Of a DNA stretch of 64,000 nt, positions 41,902 through 51,025 are shown piece after piece (position 1 is the first letter of the stretch; every line of letters starts with the position of its first letter). Source of the stretch: Candidatus Cloacimonadota bacterium (GTDB lineage: Bacteria > Cloacimonadota > Cloacimonadia > Cloacimonadales > Cloacimonadaceae); NCBI GenBank assembly GCA_012839325.1, contig DUNQ01000029.1, positions 17,397 through 81,396 of the forward strand, in the 5' to 3' direction. Position numbers and translations under genes: made by a program. The notes beneath the pieces are model-generated. The model saw nothing but the letters and a program-made list of their open reading frames with translations. It did not search any database and was not told where the DNA came from.

Positions 41902-41962
41902 ATTATACTAATCTGTTTTGACGATTTAGCAAACACTTTTTTAGAGTGCTAATTTTTGTCAA
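41902..41962 (-). promoter_or_regulatory. groES promoter with CIRCE heat-shock operator
   Basis: The CIRCE element spans 41926-41952: on the plus strand TTAGCAAAC, a 9-nt spacer and GAGTGCTAA. The right half matches the HrcA consensus perfectly and the left half at 7 of 9 positions. A TATAAT box lies at 41902-41907 (minus strand), so the operator covers the -35 region. TTGACA at 41957-41962 lies further upstream at a spacing too long for that -10. HrcA repression is inferred from the element; hrcA itself is not in the window. Confidence 0.85.
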
Positions 41963-42034
41963 GGCAAAAGCTCATTGTTTTCGTTGATTTTGCGAAGCTG
42001 CCGCGGTCGGTGTGGAGAGGCCGCTTATTGGTCA

Positions 42035-42069
42035 GGTGAGATTCTCTCGCCGGAGAATGCGCAGCTTTC
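42035..42069 (+). repeat. Two-hairpin intergenic repeat, copy 2
   Basis: GGTGAGA-ttc-TCTCGCC (42035-42051) is followed by GAATGC-GCA-GCTTTC-type hairpin (42055-42069) and TATCTTTGA. It matches the layout and partly the sequence of 36889-36923, sharing GCGCAGCTTTCTATC exactly. Confidence 0.65.
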
Positions 42070-42384
42070 TATCTTTGATGTCGGAGCGTTCTCTTTGCTA
42101 TGAATGTCAGCTGAAGTATCCTAAGACAGGTAGCAAATCGGCAGTTTGTCAACTAAAGAGGGCTTCATCCAAGCAAAAATCAGAACTTTTACTTGCACAA
42201 AGCCCTATAATCAGTATATATTATATACAGAGTCCCAAACGTGGCTCACTGTATTTACAAACTTCGATAATAAAGCGCGGCACCACACAAGCTGTCGCAA
42301 GAGAGCAAAATAATCGCAAACAAACAAATACCAAGATCATCCTAATTGAACCAAAACCCAAGACAATCAACAAAGGAGATACCG
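42070..42384 (+). other. Intergenic region upstream of the zinc-ribbon gene
   Basis: No gene is visible. The stretch contains the AT-rich GTATATATTATATAC palindrome at about 42215-42229, which could be a promoter core or binding site. It ends with AAAGGAGAT before the ATG at 42385. Confidence 0.4.
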
Positions 42385-42660
42385 ATGTATTGCTCACACT
42401 GCGGAAACGAAATCGACGACCGGTCAGCCGTCTGCATCTACTGCGGCGAGACCATCTTAGCAAATGTGAAAGCTTATAAGAGAGCAGCCGAGCCCCTCAG
42501 CCTTTTGCTCTCTATCCTCTCTTTTATTTTGCCGCCCTTAGGCTTCTTTTTATATATTTATTGGCGAGAATCCTCGCTGCGAAAGTCGGACACAGCCGGC
42601 TTGTTAGGCTTTTTTGGCTTCCTCATGATGGTGATTATCTATCTGGTTGTATTCTGCTGA
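42385..42660 (+). CDS. Zinc-ribbon membrane protein, small
   Basis: The 91-residue protein begins YCSHCGNEIDDRSAVCIYCG, a two-CxxC zinc ribbon, followed by two hydrophobic helices (LSLLLSILSFILPPLGFFLY and LLGFFGFLMMVIIYLVVF). The start ATG 42385 has an excellent AAAGGAGAT; the frame's upstream extension is not coding-like. Similar zinc-ribbon/membrane proteins are common and have no defined role. It converges on the CBM9 gene with 2 nt between stops and no terminator. Confidence 0.85.
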   Translation: MYCSHCGNEIDDRSAVCIYCGETILANVKAYKRAAEPLSLLLSILSFILPPLGFFLYIYWRESSLRKSDTAGLLGFFGFLMMVIIYLVVFC

Positions 42661-42662
42661 TT

Positions 42663-43742
42663 CTACTCCTGCCAAGTCATGCCATCTTCGCGAATGAAGA
42701 GCTTTGGCAAGCCTTGTTTGGGATCGATAGAGATGATATAGCCATGAGAATGTCGCTGGATCTTGGGCGTGATCTTCTTGCCCAAATAGCGGTATGGCTG
42801 AGCTTTAAGCTGTCCTAAGCGCGTGGCATATCTTCCTTTATCAAAGAAATACTGCTTTTGTTTATAATACAATTGTCTGAGATATTCTTTGGCATATTCC
42901 ACATCAGGGATGTCGTAATCCGGCACGAATTCACCCGCTTCGCTATGCGAAAAGAAGAGGAATCCCCAACGCTCAGGATAGTGCATGGCAATCAAGCCCT
43001 GCGGACTCCAAACCCAGTTATATTCAGGCTTATCCGGCACTTTTTGATAGTTTCCATTCTTGATTTCGGTATCCCAATGCACGCGTGAAAAGTTAATGCG
43101 CCAATAGTCTCCTTCCGGCGGCGGAACGGGCTTGTGTGCACATTCTTTGAGCACTTCCATGGGGATCTTCATCTCCACATACCAGGCTCTGTCTGTGTCT
43201 GAGGGATCATTCAAAGTGCCGTCTATATGTATTGCATACTCTATGTCTCTGATATCCCATGCGTTTATCGCTACTTGCTGTCTATCCCTGTAGGGCTTTA
43301 TTAAAAAGAGATCCCAGAGCGTGCCCAAAGCATTTACTTCCAGTTCATAATAATCGTGTGTATCGCCGTCGGGATCTATGAAGACCTCAAAATCGTTATC
43401 TTGAAAGATCACAGCATCGCGCTCGGTGAGTTTTGCCCAGATATGTGGCTCGATCAGCTCTGCACCTATATACAGCGCCTCTTCATCCCAGAGCATTTTA
43501 ACGCGCGTTCTGTGAAAAGGCAAAGGCTTTAGATCGCCCTCAATATCCACAAAGTCTTCTGTGAAAGGCATCTTTTGCCATGATTCTTCATCCAGCTTGC
43601 CATCTATTACTATCTGTGAACATGGCTTTTGTGCCGTGTATTTCAGCGGGGCAAAGTCGCCCACGGGAACGGGGAAGATCTCGTGCGCTACGAGCGGCAT
43701 TAAAGCCAAGCCCAGCGCCAAGATAATTACTGTTCTTTTCAT
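42663..43742 (-). CDS. Secreted carbohydrate-binding family 9-like protein
   Basis: The 359-residue protein has a signal peptide (VIILALGLALMPLVA), then a CBM9-like module: IVIDGKLDEESWQKMPFTEDF (about residues 44-64), VKMLWDEEALYIGAEL and DNDFEVFIDPDGDTHDYYELEVNA-type core (DNDFEVFIDPDGD near 124). CBM9 binds sugar reducing ends. The last about 90 residues are outside the module. It is the last gene of the glycan operon and its only separately exported product, so it may capture oligosaccharides outside the inner membrane. Confidence 0.85.
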   Translation of the reverse strand: MKRTVIILALGLALMPLVAHEIFPVPVGDFAPLKYTAQKPCSQIVIDGKLDEESWQKMPFTEDFVDIEGDLKPLPFHRTRVKMLWDEEALYIGAELIEPHIWAKLTERDAVIFQDNDFEVFIDPDGDTHDYYELEVNALGTLWDLFLIKPYRDRQQVAINAWDIRDIEYAIHIDGTLNDPSDTDRAWYVEMKIPMEVLKECAHKPVPPPEGDYWRINFSRVHWDTEIKNGNYQKVPDKPEYNWVWSPQGLIAMHYPERWGFLFFSHSEAGEFVPDYDIPDVEYAKEYLRQLYYKQKQYFFDKGRYATRLGQLKAQPYRYLGKKITPKIQRHSHGYIISIDPKQGLPKLFIREDGMTWQE

Positions 43743-43752
43743 TTTATAAACC

Positions 43753-44700
43753 TCATTTTGCTTTAGCGTGGGCTATCAGCTCGCCGACGGTCGCCATGGC
43801 AAGCCCCACGCAAGTATCTGCAGCGCCATAATATATGTTGATGACGCAATTGTTATCCAAAATCTCATCTTCGCTATGCGGGATCGCGGCGGAAGGGAAT
43901 ACCACATTCGGCACTTGTCCTAAAAGCTCATAATCCTCGCGCGGTTCTAAGATGTTATATCGCCCACGCGCAATCGTGATCCAAGGGCGCTCTGCTTCAT
44001 GCAAGGAAACCCCTGCCTGATATATGTTTGAACTGCCAAAATGTGTAGCCACGCCGTGATATATATGCAACCAGCCTTCCTCTGTGAGTAGAGGCGGCGG
44101 GCCTGAGCCGATAAGCTCGTCCCAATAGTGCGGTCTGCCTGAGAAAACCTCGCCTATCTCCTCCCATTCTAACATGTTATCACTCTTGGAACATATTATG
44201 CGCACGCCGCTTTTCACTCCGCCGGAAACTCGCTCTTCATTGGGGCGTTCAAAACGTATGTTGCGCCCGGGAAGCAGCACGCCATTGCGCACATCAGGCT
44301 TGGAAGCGAGACCGATGAAATCCACCTCTATGAAGTCTTTACTGGTGAAGTATCCCAAAAAGCAGCCCTTGTCCGTATCCATGGCGGCAAAGATATGATA
44401 GAAGCCTGCCTTATCGGCAGTTATGCGCGCATCATAGATGTGATATATCTTATGCGGACAGCGCTCAAGATTCTTGATGATTGTAGGCTCTTCATATATG
44501 TCAAAATCTACGCCATTATGCGAGATCGCCGGCAAGAGGAAGGTCTCCCGCGCGCGGTTCTGCACCCTTAAGAGCAAGAGGAACTTGCCTTCATGCCTCA
44601 CTCCGCCGGGATTGAATACTGAGGATACATCCTGCAAAGCGGGATGCTTCAGCTTTATATCGCGCCGCGTGATTACGGGGTTTTTCAAGTGTCGTCTCAT
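43753..44700 (-). CDS. GH130 family glycoside phosphorylase/hydrolase
   Basis: The 315-residue five-bladed propeller protein has VFNPGGVRHEGKFLLLLRVQ (about residues 28-47), YDARITADKAGFYHIFAA with the expected catalytic Asp region, and a LYHGV-like segment (LHIYHGVATHF). GH130 enzymes act on beta-mannosides, most by phosphorolysis, including Man-beta-1,4-GlcNAc. No signal peptide is present, so it acts in the cytoplasm. It overlaps the GH20 gene by 4 nt. Which beta-mannoside it attacks is inferred from neighbours only. Confidence 0.88.
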   Translation of the reverse strand: MRRHLKNPVITRRDIKLKHPALQDVSSVFNPGGVRHEGKFLLLLRVQNRARETFLLPAISHNGVDFDIYEEPTIIKNLERCPHKIYHIYDARITADKAGFYHIFAAMDTDKGCFLGYFTSKDFIEVDFIGLASKPDVRNGVLLPGRNIRFERPNEERVSGGVKSGVRIICSKSDNMLEWEEIGEVFSGRPHYWDELIGSGPPPLLTEEGWLHIYHGVATHFGSSNIYQAGVSLHEAERPWITIARGRYNILEPREDYELLGQVPNVVFPSAAIPHSEDEILDNNCVINIYYGAADTCVGLAMATVGELIAHAKAK

Positions 44701-46127
44701 CTTATATCTCCCAAAAGTTTTAGCCTCTTCAAAAAGCCGTCATAGTCGGGCTCAGGGTTCCAAGCACGCTCTGCCAGAGCCATTGCTCGCGGATGCAGCA
44801 TGGTGAAAAGCCGCTCTTCATCCGTGATATGCTCAGTCCAAAGATTTGCTTGCAAGCCCAGGCAGAGATGCGCGCCTTCATAGCTTTGCGGATCGATGTT
44901 ATACACATTCTCCAAGGTGCTGATCTCTTTGCGTCCCGGTTCGCCTTCGCCCGCACTCCAATCTAAATAGGTGATGGAATTTGGACAAAGCACATAGCGA
45001 TTGCCGTTCTTGTTAGCCAACTTTGCCGAGTCTTTAGCATCTCCGCGCCAGGCTAAGGCAATGATACTGCTATCCACAGGACTATCTAAAACCTCGTCCC
45101 ATGCAAGCACTTCCTTGCCTTTCTCGCGCAGGATCTTCACCATTTCATTGGTGAACCAGCCCTGCAAAGCCTCATAATCTGAAAGCTCGTGTTTATCCAG
45201 CATAGCAGTGCAAAGCTCGCACTCTTTCCAGCGCGTCTTAGGCGCTTCATCGCCGCCAATGTGGAAGTATTTACCGGGGAAAAGCTCGCAGAGTTCATCC
45301 AAAAGCTCTCTTAAAAAGTCAATGGTCTCAGGCTTGCCCACGCAGAGAATGTCGTCGAATATACCCCAGCGCGTTTCCACCTCAAACTCGCACGGAAAGC
45401 ATGCCAGCTCGGGATATGCGGCGAGGATTGCCAAAGTATGCCCAGGCAGATCGATCTCGGGGATTACCTCTATACCCAGCATCTCGGCGTAGTCCAAAAC
45501 TTGCCTGATCTCATCATGGCTATAATAGCCGCCATAACGCGTGCCATCAGCCTGATTGCGATATGCGCCCACCTCATGCAAAAGCAGGAACTTATGGCTC
45601 TTTATGCGCCAACCTTGATCGTCGCTGAGGTGCCAATGCAAGTGATTGAGCTTAGCTTTATCCATGTAATCTAAGTATCTTTTCACCGTTTCCACGCCGA
45701 AGAAATGACGGCTCACATCCAGATGCAGCCCACGATAATCATAAGCAGGATAGTCTATAATGCGCGCCGTTTCCAGATGGTCTTTGCCGGTATTCACCGC
45801 AATCTTACAAAGCTGTGTGATGGTAGTGAGTGCGTAGCGGAAGCCATTTTCACTCTTTGCCGCAACTGTGATGCCACCTTCATCTATCATTATCATGTGC
45901 ATATCTTTATGACTTGCGGCGATGCGTGGCATGAGGTTCAGCTTTATGCTTATGCTCTCGCCCTGCATTAGTTCAGTAGAGCCATCTACTATGCGCTGAT
46001 AGCCTTCATTAAAGCGTTGAATATAAGCGGCTAAGGATGGCATAGCCTCGGGGCAAACGGCATCCAAACGCTTAGGAAGCAGCATTTTGCCGCCTAAGTT
46101 CTGTATCTCACGCGGGCGCGGGATCAT
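44697..46127 (-). CDS. GH20 beta-N-acetylhexosaminidase, cytoplasmic
   Basis: The 476-residue protein has the GH20 core: DVSRHFFGVETVKRYLDYM near residue 130, LHWHLSDDQGWRI, IEVIPEIDLPGH and the catalytic Asp-Glu pair in HIGGDEAPKTRW near residue 300. It releases terminal GlcNAc/GalNAc. No signal peptide is seen at the N terminus (IPRPREIQNLGGKMLLPKR), unlike most GH20 enzymes of Gram-negative bacteria. It overlaps the genes on both sides by 4 nt. Confidence 0.93.
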   Translation of the reverse strand: MIPRPREIQNLGGKMLLPKRLDAVCPEAMPSLAAYIQRFNEGYQRIVDGSTELMQGESISIKLNLMPRIAASHKDMHMIMIDEGGITVAAKSENGFRYALTTITQLCKIAVNTGKDHLETARIIDYPAYDYRGLHLDVSRHFFGVETVKRYLDYMDKAKLNHLHWHLSDDQGWRIKSHKFLLLHEVGAYRNQADGTRYGGYYSHDEIRQVLDYAEMLGIEVIPEIDLPGHTLAILAAYPELACFPCEFEVETRWGIFDDILCVGKPETIDFLRELLDELCELFPGKYFHIGGDEAPKTRWKECELCTAMLDKHELSDYEALQGWFTNEMVKILREKGKEVLAWDEVLDSPVDSSIIALAWRGDAKDSAKLANKNGNRYVLCPNSITYLDWSAGEGEPGRKEISTLENVYNIDPQSYEGAHLCLGLQANLWTEHITDEERLFTMLHPRAMALAERAWNPEPDYDGFLKRLKLLGDIR

Positions 46128-49100
46128 TTCTTTTGCTCCAGCTTGAGCGTGACGATCTCAAAGGGTCTTACCTTTATGCTTTCATCCGCACGCAAAGCCT
46201 CTATGGGCTGTTCAATCATGTTACATTTATGAGTCTCGCGTGTAAACTCTCCGCCCTTAAGCACAGGGAAAGCCTCTCTGCCAGAGGGTTCATAGAAGCG
46301 CAAGACTATGGCATCGCCTTCTTCTGCGGGTTTGATTGCCGAGATATTCACTCCGTTTTGCTCTATCAAATCCTGCATGGGTTTGATCACAGGAGCTCCG
46401 GGCTTAGAGATCAGCTCTCTATCCAAAGCCTCAGCCATGGCGTGCAAAGGCATATCGTCTATGCCTTTATTCTCGCAGACGAAGCCATAAGTATAGCTAT
46501 GCTTGCCTATATCCGCCGTGGGATCAACGTCTGCGGGACTGCGCAAGAGCGTGAGATCCATCATATTCTCCAAAGCGGAGAAGCCGTATTTGCCGGCTGA
46601 AAGTATGCCAACCGTGCGATCGGGTTCGCTTTGAGCGATGAAGCCTTGAGCGGGGAAGTCGAAGCGTGCTTTCTCCCAGATATTCTGCGGGCGCGCACTG
46701 CGAGTGATCCTACCCATCTGTATTCCGCATTCCACGCTTTGGCTCATGATATTACTCGTGAAAGCCACGCGCAGCATCTTATGATGTTCATTCCAGTCAA
46801 CTTCATGCGAGATGCGCACTTGGCTCTCGCCGGGCAGGATTTCCATGCTCTGCAGGATGGTGGAATTGCCAATCTTTATCTCATGACAAATCTTGTGATA
46901 ATCTCCTATGCGGTAAGCCTCTATGAGCTTCGTCTCTTGCGCGAGCTTAGGCGTGGTCTCGCGATAATAATGGTTGATATCCCAAGCGCCCCAGTTATTA
47001 GGCTCGTCTTCCCAAAGCTGGATGAGATTGGATTCGCCTGCCAAGAACTCACGTCCATCGCGCACATAGCTGCTGATGCCGCCATGCTCAGTAATGATCA
47101 GCTGCATACCGTTTACATCTATCGCGATCTCGCCATCTTTTACGAGCAGTTCTTCACGTTTCGCGATAGCCGCCGATGCACCGCCTTCAAAGCTCAGAGA
47201 GCCAATGCTGAAAGCCGGCATCTTGATAAGCAAAGCAAGCCCGTCTTCACGCAGCTTTGTAGCCTCTAAGACTGCACCTTCAAGCTCGACTCCCGCATCT
47301 TTATATTCAAGCGGGAAGGATAGCCATGCCGCAACCTCCACCGGCGCAGGATTTGCCAGAGCGTAGCGCCCCTCGCCGGAATCTTCACAGATAAAGAGCT
47401 CATCGATGATCTCAGCCAGCTTATCATGATTCTTTTGGCTCATCTCGCGCGAATCCTCATAAACCTTTGTGATGGAGCTTCCCGGCAGGATGTCGTGGAA
47501 CTGAAGCAGCAGCGTATCTTCCCAGATAGGGCGCAGCTCTTCGGGATACTCTTGCTTACCTTTATGCAAGCCACTTAGCACGGCAAACCACTCCGCCGCA
47601 CCTAACAGTCTTTCACTTACAAAGTTATCCTTCTTCATCTGTCCCTGAGTGGTATAGGTTCCGCGGTGGAACTCCAAATACAGCTCTGTATATGCCTTTG
47701 GCAGCAGCTCCTCAGGGATAGTTGCATAATAATCAAAGAAAGTTTGCGCCTTGCTGAAGCGGAACTTACACGCGCCTTCCAGGTCTCTTTGCCTGAGCCC
47801 ATACTCGATGTGATTGCGAGTAGGCCCGCCGCCGCCATCGCCGATGCCATAGAGATTTAAGAAGCCATCGGCAATCTCCGCCTGTTCATAACGCCCCTCA
47901 GCGATGATGAAGGAAGCAGGGTTATTTGAGGAGTTATAATCGTTCGTAGGCAATTGATGCGCACGCACTTCGCTGCCATCTATGCCTTGCCACATAAAGA
48001 GATGCTTATCAAAGACATTGGTCTCGTTCCAAGAAAGCTTTTGCGTGATGAAAAAGTCCACTCCACAGCCCTTGATGATCTGCGGCAAGTTCCCCGAAAA
48101 GCCGAAGCAATCCGGCAACCAGAGATAATTTGGCACAAAACCGAACTCCTCCATGAAGAACTTACGCCCATACACGAATTGACGGATAAGCGATTCTCCA
48201 GAGGGCAGGTTTGTATCGAACTCAGTCCAAGTTGCGCCCTGAACCTCCCAGCGTCCGCCTTTCACCGCCTCTTTCACCTCTTCATAGAGCGCAGGATAGT
48301 CGTCCTTTATCCACTGATAAAGCTGTGCCTGCGAGGCTCCAAAGATATATTCTGGATAAAGCTCAAGCATCCTCAGTGCATTGGCAAAGCTGCGCCCGCC
48401 CTTCCTATGGCTTTCGCGCACGGGCCAGAGCCACGCGAGATCAAGATGGGCATGACCCACGCTATAAACTTCCATCGCGCTCGCATGTGCAGGCTTACTG
48501 AGCAAGTCTTTAGCGATCTCACGCGCACCTGCCACATCATCCGCATAGATATTACAAATCTGATTTAATCCGTAGATAATCTTCGCACGACGCGCGGGCT
48601 TCCCCGGCAAATTGATTGCCAAGTCGTTGAGAAGCTCCATATCCATCGCCAGCTGATAGACCTCTTCATCAAAGACGCAGAGCGAGCACACGCGCAAGCC
48701 ATACTCCTCTTTTGCCGCACCGAAGAGATCATTCGCCGCCGCCTCAATGAGCAGCTCAAATTCACCCTTTTCATCCACGAAAGGAGTCAGCGGAATGTAA
48801 TGCTTCGCCGCATTGTGATACCAATCCACCTTCGGCGTGAGCCCCATATATGGACAGCCGTCAATCATCACACAGCCTTCGCCGTCGGAATCGAAATATA
48901 GCCCCTGCTTTTCAAGAGGGTAATCTTCAGAGATCTTACCGCGCACGCGGAACCACGCCGAGCCCCAGACCTTGTTCCAGATCTCACCGATCTTGATGGG
49001 TTGCCAATCAGCGCCCTCAAGCGCAGCATAGGGGATAGGGTCGTCGGACTTAATATATTCTGCCGAAACCTCGTCCAGCATCTTATACATCTCGTTTTTA

Positions 49101-49153
49101 CGCTTTTCTATGAAGCGTTTGATTCTTTCTAAATGAATCTTTTCGTTTTGCAT
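46124..49153 (-). CDS. GH38 alpha-mannosidase, cytoplasmic
   Basis: The 1009-residue protein is a GH38 alpha-mannosidase: zinc-site SVGHAHLDLAWLWPVRE near residue 231, nucleophile Asp in LWLPDCFGFSGNLPQI near residue 345, ATWTEFDTNLPSGESLIRQF, and the central FHDILPGSSI helix region near 555. The beta-sandwich C-terminal half follows. It removes alpha-linked mannose, and no signal peptide is present. It starts right at the permease stop and overlaps GH20 by 4 nt. Confidence 0.95.
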   Translation of the reverse strand: MQNEKIHLERIKRFIEKRKNEMYKMLDEVSAEYIKSDDPIPYAALEGADWQPIKIGEIWNKVWGSAWFRVRGKISEDYPLEKQGLYFDSDGEGCVMIDGCPYMGLTPKVDWYHNAAKHYIPLTPFVDEKGEFELLIEAAANDLFGAAKEEYGLRVCSLCVFDEEVYQLAMDMELLNDLAINLPGKPARRAKIIYGLNQICNIYADDVAGAREIAKDLLSKPAHASAMEVYSVGHAHLDLAWLWPVRESHRKGGRSFANALRMLELYPEYIFGASQAQLYQWIKDDYPALYEEVKEAVKGGRWEVQGATWTEFDTNLPSGESLIRQFVYGRKFFMEEFGFVPNYLWLPDCFGFSGNLPQIIKGCGVDFFITQKLSWNETNVFDKHLFMWQGIDGSEVRAHQLPTNDYNSSNNPASFIIAEGRYEQAEIADGFLNLYGIGDGGGGPTRNHIEYGLRQRDLEGACKFRFSKAQTFFDYYATIPEELLPKAYTELYLEFHRGTYTTQGQMKKDNFVSERLLGAAEWFAVLSGLHKGKQEYPEELRPIWEDTLLLQFHDILPGSSITKVYEDSREMSQKNHDKLAEIIDELFICEDSGEGRYALANPAPVEVAAWLSFPLEYKDAGVELEGAVLEATKLREDGLALLIKMPAFSIGSLSFEGGASAAIAKREELLVKDGEIAIDVNGMQLIITEHGGISSYVRDGREFLAGESNLIQLWEDEPNNWGAWDINHYYRETTPKLAQETKLIEAYRIGDYHKICHEIKIGNSTILQSMEILPGESQVRISHEVDWNEHHKMLRVAFTSNIMSQSVECGIQMGRITRSARPQNIWEKARFDFPAQGFIAQSEPDRTVGILSAGKYGFSALENMMDLTLLRSPADVDPTADIGKHSYTYGFVCENKGIDDMPLHAMAEALDRELISKPGAPVIKPMQDLIEQNGVNISAIKPAEEGDAIVLRFYEPSGREAFPVLKGGEFTRETHKCNMIEQPIEALRADESIKVRPFEIVTLKLEQKK

Positions 49154-51022
49154 TTATTTCTCCATCGGGATCACAATCCCTTTGATAATAATATTTTGGA
49201 AGAAGATGAAGACCAGGAGCGTGGGAATCGCCGCGATCACCAATGCCGCATATCCCACCGAGCTACTGGCGCGCTGCATCAGCTCATAGATGTGCACCAT
49301 GAGAGTCCACATAGATTGATCCTGACACACCAAGAAGGCAAAGAGGAAGTTGCGATATGCCGCATTAAAAGCATTCAGCGCAATCACCGCCAGGATGGGC
49401 TTGCTGAGATATAGCGTGAATTGCCAAAACATCCTGAATTCACCTGCTCCGTCCAGCTTCGCACTCTCATATATCTCCCGCGGGAGGCTATCGAAAAAGC
49501 CTTTGAGCAGGAAGATGAAATATCCATCCGCCGCAGCAGGCAAGACCAGCGCCCAAAAGGTATTGAGTAGATTCAACTTCTTTAGCATAAGGAAATTTGG
49601 GATGCCCATCACCATGCCCGGAAACGCCATGGTGAGCATGAAAAGCATGATTATCTGATAGGCAAAATTTGGCTTAAAACGGCTTAGCGCATAAGCGGCA
49701 AGCGGGTTTATCGTGATCGCAAAGAGAATGCTGAGCACAATATAAATCCCCGTATTCCTCAGCGAGCGCGCATCCGAGAGCATCTGGTCTAACGCCATGA
49801 GATAGTTGCGTTTGAGAAACTCTCGCTTGATCTCTTTTTGTCTTAGCTTAAAATAGTGATAATCCAATTCCGCCGCGGGATATGCTACCATCTCAAAAGA
49901 GCTGTAGCTCCTGCCCCAAGCCTCGCTCAGCGCGGAAGGATCTGTGTATTTTACCCTTAGAAAGTCCCTGAAATCCTCAGCCATATTCATGATGCCGATC
50001 TCGTTCGGGCGTGCATAAGCCTGTAAAAAGAGACCTATATCTTCCACTACTGCGCCGGAAAACTCTGCGGGCAAATATAGCTCTGCAAAGCTCTCAAAAG
50101 AGGTGTTCCACGCCTGATTCAGCATGCGGATATTGTCGTATTTCTCGCTGAGCATCGCGCGGAAGCCGACAAAAGCGGAGTCTTCTAACTTGAGATGATG
50201 TATATTCACCACATCTTGAACATAGTGCAGCCAATACTCCGCCATGGGGCTATCATCACCGGGATATGACCTCGGCAAACGGATATCATTCCAAGAGCGG
50301 TAATCCGTGCCCCAATCGGCATTTAACTGATGCAGTTTATCCGAATATACAGGGATGAGCTCGGTATTCACAAAAGAGCCCTCAGGATTGATATAATACC
50401 TCATCCACAACGGACTTTCATCTTTAAACTGTCTGAATCTACCGAGATAGCCCTCGCCGGAAGAGGCGAAATTGCGCCGCAGGATGTCCTTTTCTTCCAC
50501 CATGATCTCTTCCCAAAAGCGCGCGCCCGTATTATATCGGCGGTTAAATTCTAAGAGATCACCGTCCGTCTCCTGCCTGATCTGCTTTCTATATTCCCTC
50601 TGAGCAAGCGGATAGACTCCCCTGCCATAGTGTTCGGCAAGGTAGTAATGATACACGCCATATTCGCCCTCGGCTTGCGCGATGAATTCTTCAAAATCTT
50701 CGGCGATCTTGGGGAAATGTCCCTCGGGCAATTCCACCTCGCGGAAAGAGATCCAGCTGCCGGGATAGTTGTCCATGAGGCGGCTGCTTTCTTCATTGTA
50801 TCTGCTTTCAATGTATTTCTGATACAGCGCTTTTTCATTATATATATACGCCGGAATCACGTCCATTTTGTGGCTGTCCACCCCACTTTTCACGCTGGAA
50901 GAAAGCATGAGCATAAAGGGATAGACCATGGTGATGGAGCCGATGATGAGCACCAGGTGGATGAGAAAGTCCAAGAAGCGATATTTAACGCGTTTACGTC
51001 CTACTTTTCCGATTATAGCCAT
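49154..51022 (-). CDS. MalG-type sugar ABC permease with a ~360-residue external insertion
   Basis: Ordinary MalG-type permeases are about 280 residues; this one is 622. Residues 1-45 give helix 1 (IHLVLIIGSITMVYPFMLML). The normal permease core resumes near residue 405 (RNTGIYIVLSILFAITINPL) with the EAA loop ESAKLDGAGEFRMFWQF near residue 520. In between lies an external insertion with repeated motifs: LMDNYPGSWISFREVELPEG, LNADWGTDYRSWNDIRLPR, LNQAWNTSFESFAELYLPAE and LSEAWGRSYSSFEMVAYPA. These recall a segment of GH42 beta-galactosidases. It is 3 nt from its partner gene and abuts the GH38 gene. Confidence 0.9.
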   Translation of the reverse strand: MAIIGKVGRKRVKYRFLDFLIHLVLIIGSITMVYPFMLMLSSSVKSGVDSHKMDVIPAYIYNEKALYQKYIESRYNEESSRLMDNYPGSWISFREVELPEGHFPKIAEDFEEFIAQAEGEYGVYHYYLAEHYGRGVYPLAQREYRKQIRQETDGDLLEFNRRYNTGARFWEEIMVEEKDILRRNFASSGEGYLGRFRQFKDESPLWMRYYINPEGSFVNTELIPVYSDKLHQLNADWGTDYRSWNDIRLPRSYPGDDSPMAEYWLHYVQDVVNIHHLKLEDSAFVGFRAMLSEKYDNIRMLNQAWNTSFESFAELYLPAEFSGAVVEDIGLFLQAYARPNEIGIMNMAEDFRDFLRVKYTDPSALSEAWGRSYSSFEMVAYPAAELDYHYFKLRQKEIKREFLKRNYLMALDQMLSDARSLRNTGIYIVLSILFAITINPLAAYALSRFKPNFAYQIIMLFMLTMAFPGMVMGIPNFLMLKKLNLLNTFWALVLPAAADGYFIFLLKGFFDSLPREIYESAKLDGAGEFRMFWQFTLYLSKPILAVIALNAFNAAYRNFLFAFLVCQDQSMWTLMVHIYELMQRASSSVGYAALVIAAIPTLLVFIFFQNIIIKGIVIPMEK

Positions 51023-51025
51023 TGT

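Noticed and set aside
40981..42000. Chromosome origin next to rpmH-rnpA
   Set aside because: There is no dnaA and I saw no cluster of DnaA boxes; the upstream neighbour is groES-trxA.
46133..48568. Long plus-strand open frames opposite the GH38 gene
   Set aside because: They are shadows of a gene with clear catalytic motifs; their translations are low-complexity and lack initiation signals.
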